Positions 8,580-17,430 of a stretch of DNA of 64,000 bases are shown here, in pieces. The notes below the pieces were generated by a model. That model did not search any database. It worked only from the letters and a program-made list of their open reading frames with translations, and was not told where the DNA came from. Location of the stretch: the NCBI RefSeq assembly GCF_004153165.1, contig NZ_SEMD01000002.1, forward strand, positions 186,001 to 250,000. The letters are read 5' to 3'. The position numbers and the translations under genes are program-made. Numbering within the stretch: position 1 is the first letter of the stretch; the number at the start of each line of letters is the position of its first letter. This DNA comes from Sporolactobacillus sp. THM7-4 (GTDB lineage: Bacteria; Bacillota; Bacilli; Bacillales; Sporolactobacillaceae).

Positions 8580-9683
8580 TTATTTATGAACAGAACGGCT
8601 GATATTAAGTAAAATCCCGATTGATACAAGCATCAGAGTCAGAGATGATCCCCCGTAACTGAGGAAAGGCAGGGTAATCCCGGTTACAGGTATTAAACCC
8701 GTGACTACCGCTATATTGATCATGACCTGAATGGCTATCATTCCGGTAATTCCTACGGCAAGCAGCGTGCCGAACAGATCTGACGCCTTCATCGCGATAA
8801 TCAGCCCGCGCCAGAGCAGTATACAAAAAAGCAGGAGGACAATCGTTGCTCCTATAAATCCCAATTCCTCAGAGATAATCGAGAAAATAAAATCGGTTTG
8901 AGGCTCCGGGAGATACTGATATTTCTGCCTGCTCTGGCCGAGTCCGAACCCGAATAGCCCGCCAGGCCCAATGGCCAGCAGCGATTGAATGATCTGAAAA
9001 CCACTGCCAAGGGGATCCTGCCATGGATTGACAAATGAAGTCAATCGTTTTAAACGGTAAGGAGCTGAGAGAATTAATGCCGCCGCACCGGCAAGGCCGA
9101 CCGCACCCATCAATACAAAGTGTCTGATTCGCGCTCCTGCTGTGAAAATCATCACCAGACAGGTCAGAACGAGTACGGTCCCCGTTCCCAGATCGGGCTG
9201 GAGCATAATCAGCCCGAACGCTAAAAACACAGGTAAGAGCGTCGGAAGCAGTCCCTTCCCGAAGTGATCGAGGTCCGACTGGTGTCTGGAAAGATATTTC
9301 GCAAGGTAGATGATCAGAGCTACCTTCATGAATTCGGAAGGCTGGATGGAAAACGCTCCGACCCCGAGCCAGCTGCTCGCCCCCCCACGAACAAGCCCCA
9401 CTCCGGGTATGACAACGAGTACGAGCAGAAAAAAGCAGACAGCCATCCCGATTTTCGCCCATGATCCCCAATTTCGATAATCAATCTTCATCACGGCAAA
9501 CATGAGCAGAACCCCGATAATCGCAAAAAGTAACTGTCTCTTAAAAAAGTAGAAAGAATCCCCGTTAAACTTGTAAGTGGCCCAAACCTCGCTCGCACTG
9601 TAAACCATCAACAGGCCTGTCGCCAGTAAAGCAAAAGTTGTGGCAAGAAGCAGATGATCCGGTGACGACCGGTTTCGAGACAT
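8580..9683 (-). CDS. spoVE: SEDS-family peptidoglycan glycosyltransferase SpoVE
   Basis: A 367-residue polytopic membrane protein (about ten transmembrane helices) of the FtsW/RodA/SpoVE family, which polymerises lipid II. The sequence is closer to B. subtilis SpoVE than to FtsW: LSAPYRxKRxTSxxNPWxDPLGSGFQIIQS and the GLGQSRQKYQYLPEPQTDFIF stretch match SpoVE nearly residue for residue. The partner transpeptidase for spore cortex synthesis is SpoVD, in the same cluster. Start ATG at 9683 has GGGGTG upstream; the GTG at 9692 lies too near that site. A separate ftsW lies at 38420-39580. Confidence 0.94.
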   Translation of the reverse strand: MSRNRSSPDHLLLATTFALLATGLLMVYSASEVWATYKFNGDSFYFFKRQLLFAIIGVLLMFAVMKIDYRNWGSWAKIGMAVCFFLLVLVVIPGVGLVRGGASSWLGVGAFSIQPSEFMKVALIIYLAKYLSRHQSDLDHFGKGLLPTLLPVFLAFGLIMLQPDLGTGTVLVLTCLVMIFTAGARIRHFVLMGAVGLAGAAALILSAPYRLKRLTSFVNPWQDPLGSGFQIIQSLLAIGPGGLFGFGLGQSRQKYQYLPEPQTDFIFSIISEELGFIGATIVLLLFCILLWRGLIIAMKASDLFGTLLAVGITGMIAIQVMINIAVVTGLIPVTGITLPFLSYGGSSLTLMLVSIGILLNISRSVHK

Positions 9684-9746
9684 AATGAACACCCCGTTCA
9701 GATCAGGTGAGGTTTCGCGGTCCGGATTGACCAGGCCAACCTGTCC

Positions 9747-11111
9747 TTATCTAAACTTATTCACTTCATCGATAAAGATGTCTCCTCTCTGCTCAAAAGA
9801 ATCATATTGATCCCAGCTGGCGCAGGCTGGGGAAAGAAGAACGACATCCCCGGGTTTGGAAAGTCTGAATGCCTCCGGAACCGCTTCCTTAACATTTTCA
9901 ACTTCCCTGATCACTTGAATTCCCGCCTGTTCACAGGCATCCCGAAGTTTTGCCTTCGTCTCCCCGAACAGCAGAACAGCTTTAATATCAGCCCGTTTCA
10001 AATCTGGAACGAGCGCGTCGAAAGTGTTCCCTCTGTCCAGTCCCCCGGCAAGCAGGATAATCTCTTTCTCGGGAAAAGAGCCAAGAGCCTTTGAAGTCGC
10101 CAGAATATTCGTCGCCTTGGAGTCATTATAAACCGTTCGCCCCTGGAACACGCCGACATATTGCAGGCGGTGGCGGACGCCGGTGAATGTTTTAAGAACC
10201 TGTGCAATATATTCATCAGGGACTCCGCATGTCTTTGCGGCTGCCAGCGCAGCTAACGCATTTTGCAGATTGTGTTCCCCCGGCAGCCCCATCTGGTCGC
10301 AATCAAGGATGTGTTCATCTTTGAAATAGATAGCCCCATTTTCAATGTAAGCCCCGTTGTCTACTTTCCTGCTTACGGAAAACGGTACCTTCGTGGCCTT
10401 CGATTTTGCAGCAATAAAATGAACGACCCGTTCACTGTCCGCGTTATAAACCAGCGTATCGTCTTCCGTCTGGTTCACTGTAATACGAGACTTTGCCCGG
10501 GCGTAATTTTCGAGTGTTCCGTGATAATCGAGGTGATGGTTGAATAGATTAAGCACAATGGCGACCTTCGGGTGGAACCGCTCGGTACCGAGCAATTGGA
10601 AACTCGAAAGTTCGGCAACAATGACATCATTCTTCGTTGCCCCCTGAACAATTCCGGATAAAGCCGTCCCGATGTTCCCGGCAACGATCGGGTTCCTGTC
10701 CGAGCCCTTCATCATTTCGCCCAGAAGCATCGTTGTTGTTGTTTTTCCATTCGAACCGGTGATCCCGATAAATGGAGCCTCGGATAATTCATAAGCAATC
10801 TCTACCTCAGTGATGATACGCAAGCCGAGTTTCAGTGCTTTTTGTATCATCGGGTTGGTATAAGGGATTCCCGGGTTTTTGATCACCGCAGCTAAATCCT
10901 TATTTACAAGTTCCAGCGGATGCCCCCCGTCAATCACTCGAACTCCCATCCTTCTCAGTTCCTCAGCCTTCGGGTTATCCGCAAGCTTTTTCCGGTCATT
11001 GACAGTCACTTCGGCGCCCAGAACATTCATTAACCTGGCAACGGCGTATCCGCTTTTCGCCATTCCAAGAACAAGCACTTTCTTATTCCGGTAAGTCTCC
11101 AACTTTTTCAA
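9747..11111 (-). CDS. murD: UDP-MurNAc-L-alanine:D-glutamate ligase MurD
   Basis: A 454-residue Mur ligase that adds D-glutamate to UDP-MurNAc-L-Ala in the cytosol. The N-terminal nucleotide-binding fold starts with [11 protein letters not shown]; the ATP loop GSNGKTT is at 119-125. The frame is open further upstream, but those residues lie inside mraY. The start chosen is TTG at 11111, which overlaps the mraY stop by 4 nt (TTGA) and gives an N-terminus matching the family; this overlap suggests translational coupling. Confidence 0.94.
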   Translation of the reverse strand: MKKLETYRNKKVLVLGMAKSGYAVARLMNVLGAEVTVNDRKKLADNPKAEELRRMGVRVIDGGHPLELVNKDLAAVIKNPGIPYTNPMIQKALKLGLRIITEVEIAYELSEAPFIGITGSNGKTTTTMLLGEMMKGSDRNPIVAGNIGTALSGIVQGATKNDVIVAELSSFQLLGTERFHPKVAIVLNLFNHHLDYHGTLENYARAKSRITVNQTEDDTLVYNADSERVVHFIAAKSKATKVPFSVSRKVDNGAYIENGAIYFKDEHILDCDQMGLPGEHNLQNALAALAAAKTCGVPDEYIAQVLKTFTGVRHRLQYVGVFQGRTVYNDSKATNILATSKALGSFPEKEIILLAGGLDRGNTFDALVPDLKRADIKAVLLFGETKAKLRDACEQAGIQVIREVENVKEAVPEAFRLSKPGDVVLLSPACASWDQYDSFEQRGDIFIDEVNKFR

Positions 11112-12085
11112 TAGGAAAGCCCCACTTTCAAATAGATTCCGATGACTGCAAGCAGAAGTCCGACAAGCCAGAAGACCGTTACAACTTTCCATTCCGACCA
11201 GCCTGACAGTTCATAGTGGTGATGGATCGGACTCATCTTGAATACTCGACGTCCCGTTGTTTTAAACGAGACAACCTGTATTATTACGGACAGCGTTTCG
11301 ACTACGAATACCCCGCCGAGAATAACGAGCAGAATTTCCGTTTTGGTCAAAATAGCGATACCCGCAAGAGCTCCCCCTATTGCCAGCGATCCTGTGTCGC
11401 CCATGAAGACTTTGGCCGGATGCGCATTAAAAATCAGAAATCCGAGGAGAGCGCCGAGCAGAATCGTCGAAAAGACGGCCACGCCCAGATTCATCGAATA
11501 ATAGGCAATGATCGCATAAGCAGCAAACACGATCGAGGCGAGTCCGGATAACAGGCCGTCCATACCATCCGTCAGATTCGTCGCATTGGGCACACCAATG
11601 AGAATGAAAACGGCAAACAAAGGGTATAACCAGCCCAGATTAATCATCCAATTCGTGCCGGGAAAAGACAGGTAAGTCGAATAATCATAGTGTGTCACAA
11701 TCAGCCAGAAAACGATAGCGATAATCAGCTGACCAAGCATTTTTTGTTTCGAAGTCAGCCCCATATTGCGTTTCATCACAATTTTTATAAAATCATCGAT
11801 AAAACCAATGAGTCCAAATCCAAGTGTAACGAAGAGCAGCATATAGGTATCCTGCGTCGCTACATGATAGTTGACACTGACAATAATAATGCTCAGGATC
11901 AGTCCGACAAGAAAAATAACTCCGCCCATTGTCGGGGTGCCAGCTTTCTTCTGATGGCTCTTCGGTCCTTCCTCTCTGATATACTGACCAAAATGAAGCT
12001 TTCTCAATAAAGGAATAAAAAAAGGTGCAAAAACAAGAGTGATGAGAAAAGATATCGCTAAACCAAACAATAAGATCGGTGTCAT
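11108..12085 (-). CDS. mraY: Phospho-MurNAc-pentapeptide transferase MraY
   Basis: A 325-residue integral membrane enzyme (about ten helices) that transfers phospho-MurNAc-pentapeptide to undecaprenyl phosphate to make lipid I. Family motifs are visible: [16 protein letters not shown] near the N-terminus, the catalytic aspartate pair D97-D98 in [17 protein letters not shown], and the HHHYE histidine cluster near the C-terminus. Ribosome site AAAGGAGC precedes the ATG. murD overlaps its stop. Confidence 0.97.
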   Translation of the reverse strand: MTPILLFGLAISFLITLVFAPFFIPLLRKLHFGQYIREEGPKSHQKKAGTPTMGGVIFLVGLILSIIIVSVNYHVATQDTYMLLFVTLGFGLIGFIDDFIKIVMKRNMGLTSKQKMLGQLIIAIVFWLIVTHYDYSTYLSFPGTNWMINLGWLYPLFAVFILIGVPNATNLTDGMDGLLSGLASIVFAAYAIIAYYSMNLGVAVFSTILLGALLGFLIFNAHPAKVFMGDTGSLAIGGALAGIAILTKTEILLVILGGVFVVETLSVIIQVVSFKTTGRRVFKMSPIHHHYELSGWSEWKVVTVFWLVGLLLAVIGIYLKVGLSY

Positions 12086-12357
12086 CCAAAATTACGCTCC
12101 TTTGAGTGCGTGTTCAAGAGAGTGCCTGCTCTTCTTTTCCCCTGTTTCAGGTGCAGCATCCCGTCCGGCTGCGCAGAAAAAAGGAATGCCGGTCCTTCGG
12201 CACGATCTCCTTGCTCCATTACACGGACAACACGCAGCATATTCAAAAAATGCATGCCTGTGACTAACCGGGAGCTCCAATAAGTCTGGCGGGCAGGAAA
12301 ACAGGCACCCGCAAAATAAAGTAAAATCGAAAATGATGCCCAAATGCCGGTCGTCAT
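12082..12357 (-). CDS. Possible small coupled ORF between murF and mraY (unrecognised)
   Basis: A 91-codon frame fills the 268-bp interval between murF and mraY exactly. Its ATG overlaps the murF stop (ATGA) and its end overlaps the mraY start by 4 nt. It begins with a hydrophobic segment (about residues 4-20, [15 protein letters not shown]) and becomes basic. No family was recognised, no good ribosome site precedes it, and codon use looks less regular than in its neighbours, so it may be a non-coding spacer that happens to be open. If real it would be a small membrane protein made by coupling to murF. Confidence 0.3.
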   Translation of the reverse strand: MTTGIWASFSILLYFAGACFPARQTYWSSRLVTGMHFLNMLRVVRVMEQGDRAEGPAFLFSAQPDGMLHLKQGKRRAGTLLNTHSKERNFG

Positions 12358-13733
12358 GTAGCGCTCAATGACTCGACCAGTTGCTCCAGTTCCAGCAGTC
12401 TTGAAGATTTAAAGAGCATAACCGTCTGTTCATCCAGCAAAGTTTTCAAGAAGGGGAGAGCCTCTTTTTTTGTCCCGAACGACCTGATGACAAGTCCCCC
12501 GCTCTGATCCTTACTCTGCTCGCGAAGCGGATCGGCAATCCAGGCACCTTTTTCACCGATCGTGACGACATGTGTCAGAGGAGGAGTAAGAACCTCTGAC
12601 ACACTTCTGTGCAGCTGCTCCTCATCAGGTCCCAGTTCATACATATCACCAAGTATGGCTACCCGCTTTTTATAGCCAGGCAATTCCTTCATGGTCTCGA
12701 TAGACGCCTTCATTGATGTCGGGCTCGCATTATAGCAATCGTTGATCAGTAAGGAACCATTCAATCCCCTGACACGTTCGAAACGCATCCTGGTCAGGGT
12801 AAGATGCCTCAGTCCATCATCAATGACTTGATCACGGACCGCGAGAAGCTTTGCAACAGCAAGACTGTAAACGGCATTCTTCACATTGTGCCGTCCCAAT
12901 ATCGGTACGTGATAAACCGTTTGATCATGGTTCAGAGTAAACTGATAGCCATCCGAAAACCCCCGGACGTCTGTAATTTCCCAGTCATTTCCCTGTCCAT
13001 AGCCGCACGTCACGACGCGGAAGGCATTTGAATGGATACCGGCAAGGAGAGGTTCATCCCCATCAATAATCAAGGTCCCGTTTTTCTTCAGACCATTTGT
13101 AATTTCCAGCTTCGCTTTAGCGATTCCCTGACGGCTGCCGAGGAATTCGATATGGGACTCACCGATATTGGTGATAATTGCAATATCCGGTCTTGCCAGC
13201 TGGCTGAGCAGAGTCAGTTCACCAAAGTGATTCATACCCATTTCGCAAATCAGCACTTCCGTGTCCTCCGGCATCGACAGAATGGTCAGTGGAACGCCGA
13301 TATGATTATTTAAATTTCCTTTGGTTTTATGTGTTTTGAAAGCAAGGCTCAGAACGCTGTCAATCATATCCTTTGTCGTCGTTTTTCCATTTGATCCCGT
13401 TACAGCGACGACTCGCGGACTTGAGCGGCGCAGATAGCTCTTTGCCATGTACTGAAGGGCCTTCAAAGTATCAGCCACCAGAAACAGAGGAAAACCGTCG
13501 GGAATGTTCTCCGGCAAATGCTCTCTTTCCATCCAGAGTGAAGCCCGGGCCCCGTTTTCAATGGCCTGGGCTAAATAGCGGTGACCGTTGAAATGTTCCC
13601 CGATCATGGGAACAAACAAGCCGTTTTCAACCCGCTTGCGGCTGTCCGTCATGATATTCAGACACGCCAGGTTTTCCGGATGTCCGATCGTCTGAACAGC
13701 CTGACCTTTAATCAAGTCAACACTTATGCTCAT
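12354..13733 (-). CDS. murF: UDP-MurNAc-tripeptide:D-Ala-D-Ala ligase MurF
   Basis: A 459-residue Mur ligase that adds D-Ala-D-Ala to the UDP-MurNAc tripeptide, completing the cytosolic precursor. The ATP loop GSNGKTT lies at 113-119, followed by the family motifs EMGMNHFGE and the conserved NDCYNASPTSM stretch. The ATG overlaps the murE stop by 4 nt (ATGA), with AAAGGAGAT upstream. In B. subtilis murF sits elsewhere, next to ddl; here it is in the dcw cluster between murE and mraY, as in enteric bacteria. Confidence 0.96.
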   Translation of the reverse strand: MSISVDLIKGQAVQTIGHPENLACLNIMTDSRKRVENGLFVPMIGEHFNGHRYLAQAIENGARASLWMEREHLPENIPDGFPLFLVADTLKALQYMAKSYLRRSSPRVVAVTGSNGKTTTKDMIDSVLSLAFKTHKTKGNLNNHIGVPLTILSMPEDTEVLICEMGMNHFGELTLLSQLARPDIAIITNIGESHIEFLGSRQGIAKAKLEITNGLKKNGTLIIDGDEPLLAGIHSNAFRVVTCGYGQGNDWEITDVRGFSDGYQFTLNHDQTVYHVPILGRHNVKNAVYSLAVAKLLAVRDQVIDDGLRHLTLTRMRFERVRGLNGSLLINDCYNASPTSMKASIETMKELPGYKKRVAILGDMYELGPDEEQLHRSVSEVLTPPLTHVVTIGEKGAWIADPLREQSKDQSGGLVIRSFGTKKEALPFLKTLLDEQTVMLFKSSRLLELEQLVESLSAT

Positions 13734-15199
13734 TTGCTGATCTCCTTTATAGCCTCTTCCGCAACTTCGCGGTCATCAAAATGATGCTTCACTGTTCCGA
13801 TAATCTGATAGGTTTCGTGTCCTTTTCCGGCAATCAATATGATATCATTTTCCCTGGCGCTGCGCACGGCAAATCTGATCGCTTCACGCCGGTCGGTAAT
13901 TTTTTTATACGAACGACCCTTAATGCCTTCTTCCATTTCACGAAGAATAGCCTCCGGATCCTCGGTACGCGGATTATCGGAAGTCAGGATGGCAAGATCA
14001 CTGTTGTCTACGGCTATTTTCGCCATCTTAGGCCGCTTGCCCCGTTCACGGTCGCCTCCGCACCCGACAACGGAAATAATCCGTCTCCGCGCAAATTCCT
14101 TAATCGTTGTCAGTGCGTTTTCAAGGCTGTCTGGTGTATGAGAATAATCAACAATGACGGTAAAATTCTGACCCGCACTGACCGTCTCAAATCTTCCGGA
14201 GACCCCTTTGATTTTTTCCAAAGCCTGAATCATTTTTGTCATGTCGAGACCTTTCAGCGAACAGGCAGCGAGCGCGGCGAGCGCATTATACACACTGAAT
14301 TTTCCGATCAGCTGCATCGATACCGGATAACTCTTCCCCCGCGCTGAAAGCGTAAAAGACGTTCCAGCTGGAGTAATCCTGATCGAAGAGGCACGGAAAT
14401 CAGCCTCGTGATCGATACCATAAGTGACAACATGAGCCGCTGTCATATGTTTATAGACTTCGGAAACCTGATCATCGGCGTTCAATACGGCAACTTTCAG
14501 TTCGTGGGGATTTCCGTAACTGTTCCCAAGCTGTGAAAAAAGAAGACTCTTAGCATACATATAATCCTTCATCGACGGATGCAGATCCAGATGATCCTCA
14601 GTAAGATTAGTAAAAATACCGATATTAAAATCACATCCCCGGACTCTTCCATCATATAAAGCATTCGAAGAAGTTTCCATGACAACCGACTTTGCTCCAT
14701 CCTTCTTCATCTTTGCCAGATTTTCCTGGATCAGATGGGTTTCCGGAGTCGTATTGTCTACGGAAACGAAATGTTCCTTATAACGCATGCCCATCGTTCC
14801 GATCAGCCCCGTCTCAAGACCGCAGGCTTCCTGAATGGCCTGAATCAGATAAGTGATCGTTGTTTTTCCATTGGTTCCCGTGACACCGATTAAATGAAGA
14901 CTATGGCTGGGATGGCCGTAAAAGTGATCCGCAATCATAGCGAGTGCACGATGACTGTCGCTGACATAGACGACAGGCACATGAACATCGACAGGATCCT
15001 GTGCGATAACCGCTGATGCACCGTTTTCCACCGCTTTTCCGGCAAACCGGTGTCCATCGGTTGTATGGCCTTTAATACAAAAAAACAACGATCCCGGTAC
15101 AGTTTTCCGAGAATCAATGATCAATCGTGAGATTTCAGGGTTTCCTTCTCCATCTTGCCTGAAGTCAATCAACGCTTCGAGGCAATCCGATAATTTCAT
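13730..15199 (-). CDS. murE: UDP-MurNAc-dipeptide:meso-DAP ligase MurE
   Basis: A 489-residue Mur ligase that adds the third peptide residue. The ATP loop GTNGKTT is at 108-114. The DNPR motif at 408-411 is the signature of enzymes that add meso-diaminopimelate rather than lysine, in keeping with dapH and dapL later in the window. The frame extends to 15361, but the start at 15199 gives the family N-terminus (MKLSDCLEAL) with TAAGGACG seven nt upstream. murF overlaps its end. Confidence 0.96.
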   Translation of the reverse strand: MKLSDCLEALIDFRQDGEGNPEISRLIIDSRKTVPGSLFFCIKGHTTDGHRFAGKAVENGASAVIAQDPVDVHVPVVYVSDSHRALAMIADHFYGHPSHSLHLIGVTGTNGKTTITYLIQAIQEACGLETGLIGTMGMRYKEHFVSVDNTTPETHLIQENLAKMKKDGAKSVVMETSSNALYDGRVRGCDFNIGIFTNLTEDHLDLHPSMKDYMYAKSLLFSQLGNSYGNPHELKVAVLNADDQVSEVYKHMTAAHVVTYGIDHEADFRASSIRITPAGTSFTLSARGKSYPVSMQLIGKFSVYNALAALAACSLKGLDMTKMIQALEKIKGVSGRFETVSAGQNFTVIVDYSHTPDSLENALTTIKEFARRRIISVVGCGGDRERGKRPKMAKIAVDNSDLAILTSDNPRTEDPEAILREMEEGIKGRSYKKITDRREAIRFAVRSARENDIILIAGKGHETYQIIGTVKHHFDDREVAEEAIKEISK

Positions 15200-15287
15200 C
15201 AAAAACACGTCCTTACTTAAGCTTGATAAAATAGGAAGACACACCGCAATCAGTACGCCTTTTGGCTCCATATTTTCCGTATGTATG

Positions 15288-15322
15288 CAGAGAGCCAGGC
15301 ATAGGGCACACCTGGCTCTCTG
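15288..15322. repeat. 12-bp inverted repeat between spoVD and murE
   Basis: CAGAGAGCCAGG (15288-15299) and CCTGGCTCTCTG (15311-15322) are exact inverse copies around an 11-nt loop. There is no T run on either side, so this is a strong hairpin rather than a standard terminator. It lies 13 bp after the spoVD stop, in the 136-bp gap before murE, and could modulate expression or RNA stability there. Confidence 0.7.
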
Positions 15323-15335
15323 TCCATTGATTATT

Positions 15336-17273
15336 TTAATCGTCTCGTTTCTTTTTGTCACCTAAGTATATCATTATTGTTGAACCTTGTTTGACCTTAA
15401 CCCCCGGTTTCGGCGACTGCATCATTACGGAATTCCCATTGCCGACTTCTTTTAATTTTAAATCAAACAAAGAAGCCCGAAGATCATCTTTATTCAGCCC
15501 AATCAAATCTGGTACTTTGACAAGAGGCTGTTCGGGCCATCGAGTCTCCTTCTCCAATCCTCCGGCTTGTTTCTTAATGCCCATTGCGCTCAGGCTGTCA
15601 CCAATGATCCGTCCTGCGATCGGAGCAGAAACCGTACCTCCGAACTGGATGGTCCCCTTTGGGTTATCAACGGCCACATAGACAACAATTTGCGGATCAT
15701 TGGCCGGTGCAAACCCCATAAAGGAGACAATGTAGTTGTTTTCCATATAGCCACCGTTCGGTCCGACCTTCTGCGCTGTTCCGGTTTTACCGCCAACCCT
15801 GTAGCCCTCAACATACGCGTTTCGACCTGTACCCTGTGCCACAACGCTCTCGAGTGCATTACGGACCTTTTTGGAAGTGGCTGCACTGATAACTTGTCTT
15901 CTCTGAACCGGTTCGATTCGATTGACCATCTGCCCTGTTTCTGAATCTATCCATGCTTTAGCCAGATGAGGTTCATAGAGATGACCACCGTTTATTGCGG
16001 CTGCAACCGCCGTGACTTGCTGGATGGGTGTTACAGATACCCCCTGGCCGAAGGCTGTTGTTGCTGCTTCAAGCGGGCCGACCTGATTTTTCTTAAACAG
16101 GATACCCTTAGCCTCCCCCTGAAGATCAATCCCGGTCTTCTCTCCGAAGCCAAATTTATTGATGTAAGAGAAAAGCCGGTCTTTTCCCAGCCTTTCACCG
16201 AGTGCAACGAATCCGGGGTTGCACGAGTTTTGCACGACTTGAAGAAAAGTCTCTTCTCCGTGCCCGCCTCTCTTCCAGCAGTGCAGCTGCGTGCCGGCAA
16301 CATCGATTGCTCCGGAGTCATGAAAATGATCTTTGGTCAGATTGACCACATTTTCCTGAAGAGCGGAAGCGAGGGTAATAACTTTAAAAGTTGATCCGGG
16401 TTCGTAGGTTTTCCAAATCGGCAAGTTATGATTGTAAACCTCAGGAGGAACCTCTTTGTAATTTTCAGGGTTAAAGTCCGGTTTCGAAGACATCCCGAGA
16501 ATGTCTCCATTATTTGGATCCATCGCAATCGCTAACGCATTGTCAGGGTGGTATGTCTCCATTGTATTATTCAGCTCACGCTCTATAATCGACTGAACCC
16601 GGGAGTCGATTGTCAGCATCAGACTGGTCCCGCTTTTTGGAGGGATATACTGATCCTTTAAACTCGACATCCGGTTCCCCTGCGCATCTGAAAAAAAGGC
16701 GACATGTCCATTTTTTCCCTTCAGTCCGTCGTTATAATAGGATTCAAGTCCAGTCAGTCCCTGATTATCTATTCCGGCAAATCCTAATACGTGTGCGAGA
16801 TAATTTCCTTTCGGATAATAGCGTTTAAAATCTTCCGCAATGAATACTCCAGGGAGTCCCATCGCCTTGATCGCCGCAGCTTTCTCATTGGAGATTTTCC
16901 TGCCCTCCGGTGTGATCCGGACAATCGACTGTTTCTTTGTAATCTTCTCATATGCCCTTTGCTTCGTCATCCCAAGTACTTTCGACAGCTTGTCTGCCGT
17001 TTCTGACGGATTTCTTATCTGTCTCGGTACGACAAGAACCGACGGGCTGCTGATATTCGTTGCCAGCACCTTACCGCGGGTATCAAGAATCTCGCCGCGT
17101 TCCGCCTCGTATGGAATCTCGCGGCTCCATGAATCCAGTGCTTTTTGTGTCAGCCAGTCGTTTTCAAAAATCTGTACATACGCCAGCCGGCCGATAAAAA
17201 CGACGAACACACACAACCCCAATGTTAAGATAAGAAGCAGCCGTCTCTTTACTGTTACATTGGATACACGCAA
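15336..17273 (-). CDS. spoVD: Sporulation-specific penicillin-binding protein SpoVD
   Basis: A 645-residue class B penicillin-binding protein needed for spore cortex, the transpeptidase partner of SpoVE. One N-terminal transmembrane helix (about 11-31) is followed by the PBP dimerisation domain and the transpeptidase domain, with active-site S294 in STFK, SCN at 350-352 and KTG at 496-498. A single PASTA domain closes the protein (about 575-637). It matches B. subtilis SpoVD (646 aa) end to end, including the N-terminal MRVSNVTV. The start is TTG with GGGAGGGG six nt upstream. Confidence 0.97.
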   Translation of the reverse strand: MRVSNVTVKRRLLLILTLGLCVFVVFIGRLAYVQIFENDWLTQKALDSWSREIPYEAERGEILDTRGKVLATNISSPSVLVVPRQIRNPSETADKLSKVLGMTKQRAYEKITKKQSIVRITPEGRKISNEKAAAIKAMGLPGVFIAEDFKRYYPKGNYLAHVLGFAGIDNQGLTGLESYYNDGLKGKNGHVAFFSDAQGNRMSSLKDQYIPPKSGTSLMLTIDSRVQSIIERELNNTMETYHPDNALAIAMDPNNGDILGMSSKPDFNPENYKEVPPEVYNHNLPIWKTYEPGSTFKVITLASALQENVVNLTKDHFHDSGAIDVAGTQLHCWKRGGHGEETFLQVVQNSCNPGFVALGERLGKDRLFSYINKFGFGEKTGIDLQGEAKGILFKKNQVGPLEAATTAFGQGVSVTPIQQVTAVAAAINGGHLYEPHLAKAWIDSETGQMVNRIEPVQRRQVISAATSKKVRNALESVVAQGTGRNAYVEGYRVGGKTGTAQKVGPNGGYMENNYIVSFMGFAPANDPQIVVYVAVDNPKGTIQFGGTVSAPIAGRIIGDSLSAMGIKKQAGGLEKETRWPEQPLVKVPDLIGLNKDDLRASLFDLKLKEVGNGNSVMMQSPKPGVKVKQGSTIMIYLGDKKKRDD

Positions 17274-17430
17274 AATAAGCCCCTCCCATCTTTCCCTGTC
17301 CTACCCATATGTCGGAAACAGGGAAAATAGAACGAGCTCTCGCAAAGGTTGCTTGGAGAAGTCTGACATCCTCTTTTGAAAGGCCGGTGTATTCCCCGGG
17401 AAAAGAACGATTTCCCAATAAAACGGGTAT

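Noticed and set aside
8869-9471. 200-codon minus-strand frame within spoVE
   Set aside because: It is a shifted frame of spoVE, whose own frame encodes a full, conserved membrane protein.
17274-17430. sigma-E promoter for spoVD
   Set aside because: A sigma-E promoter is expected, but no pair of elements with adequate match and spacing was found in the gap.
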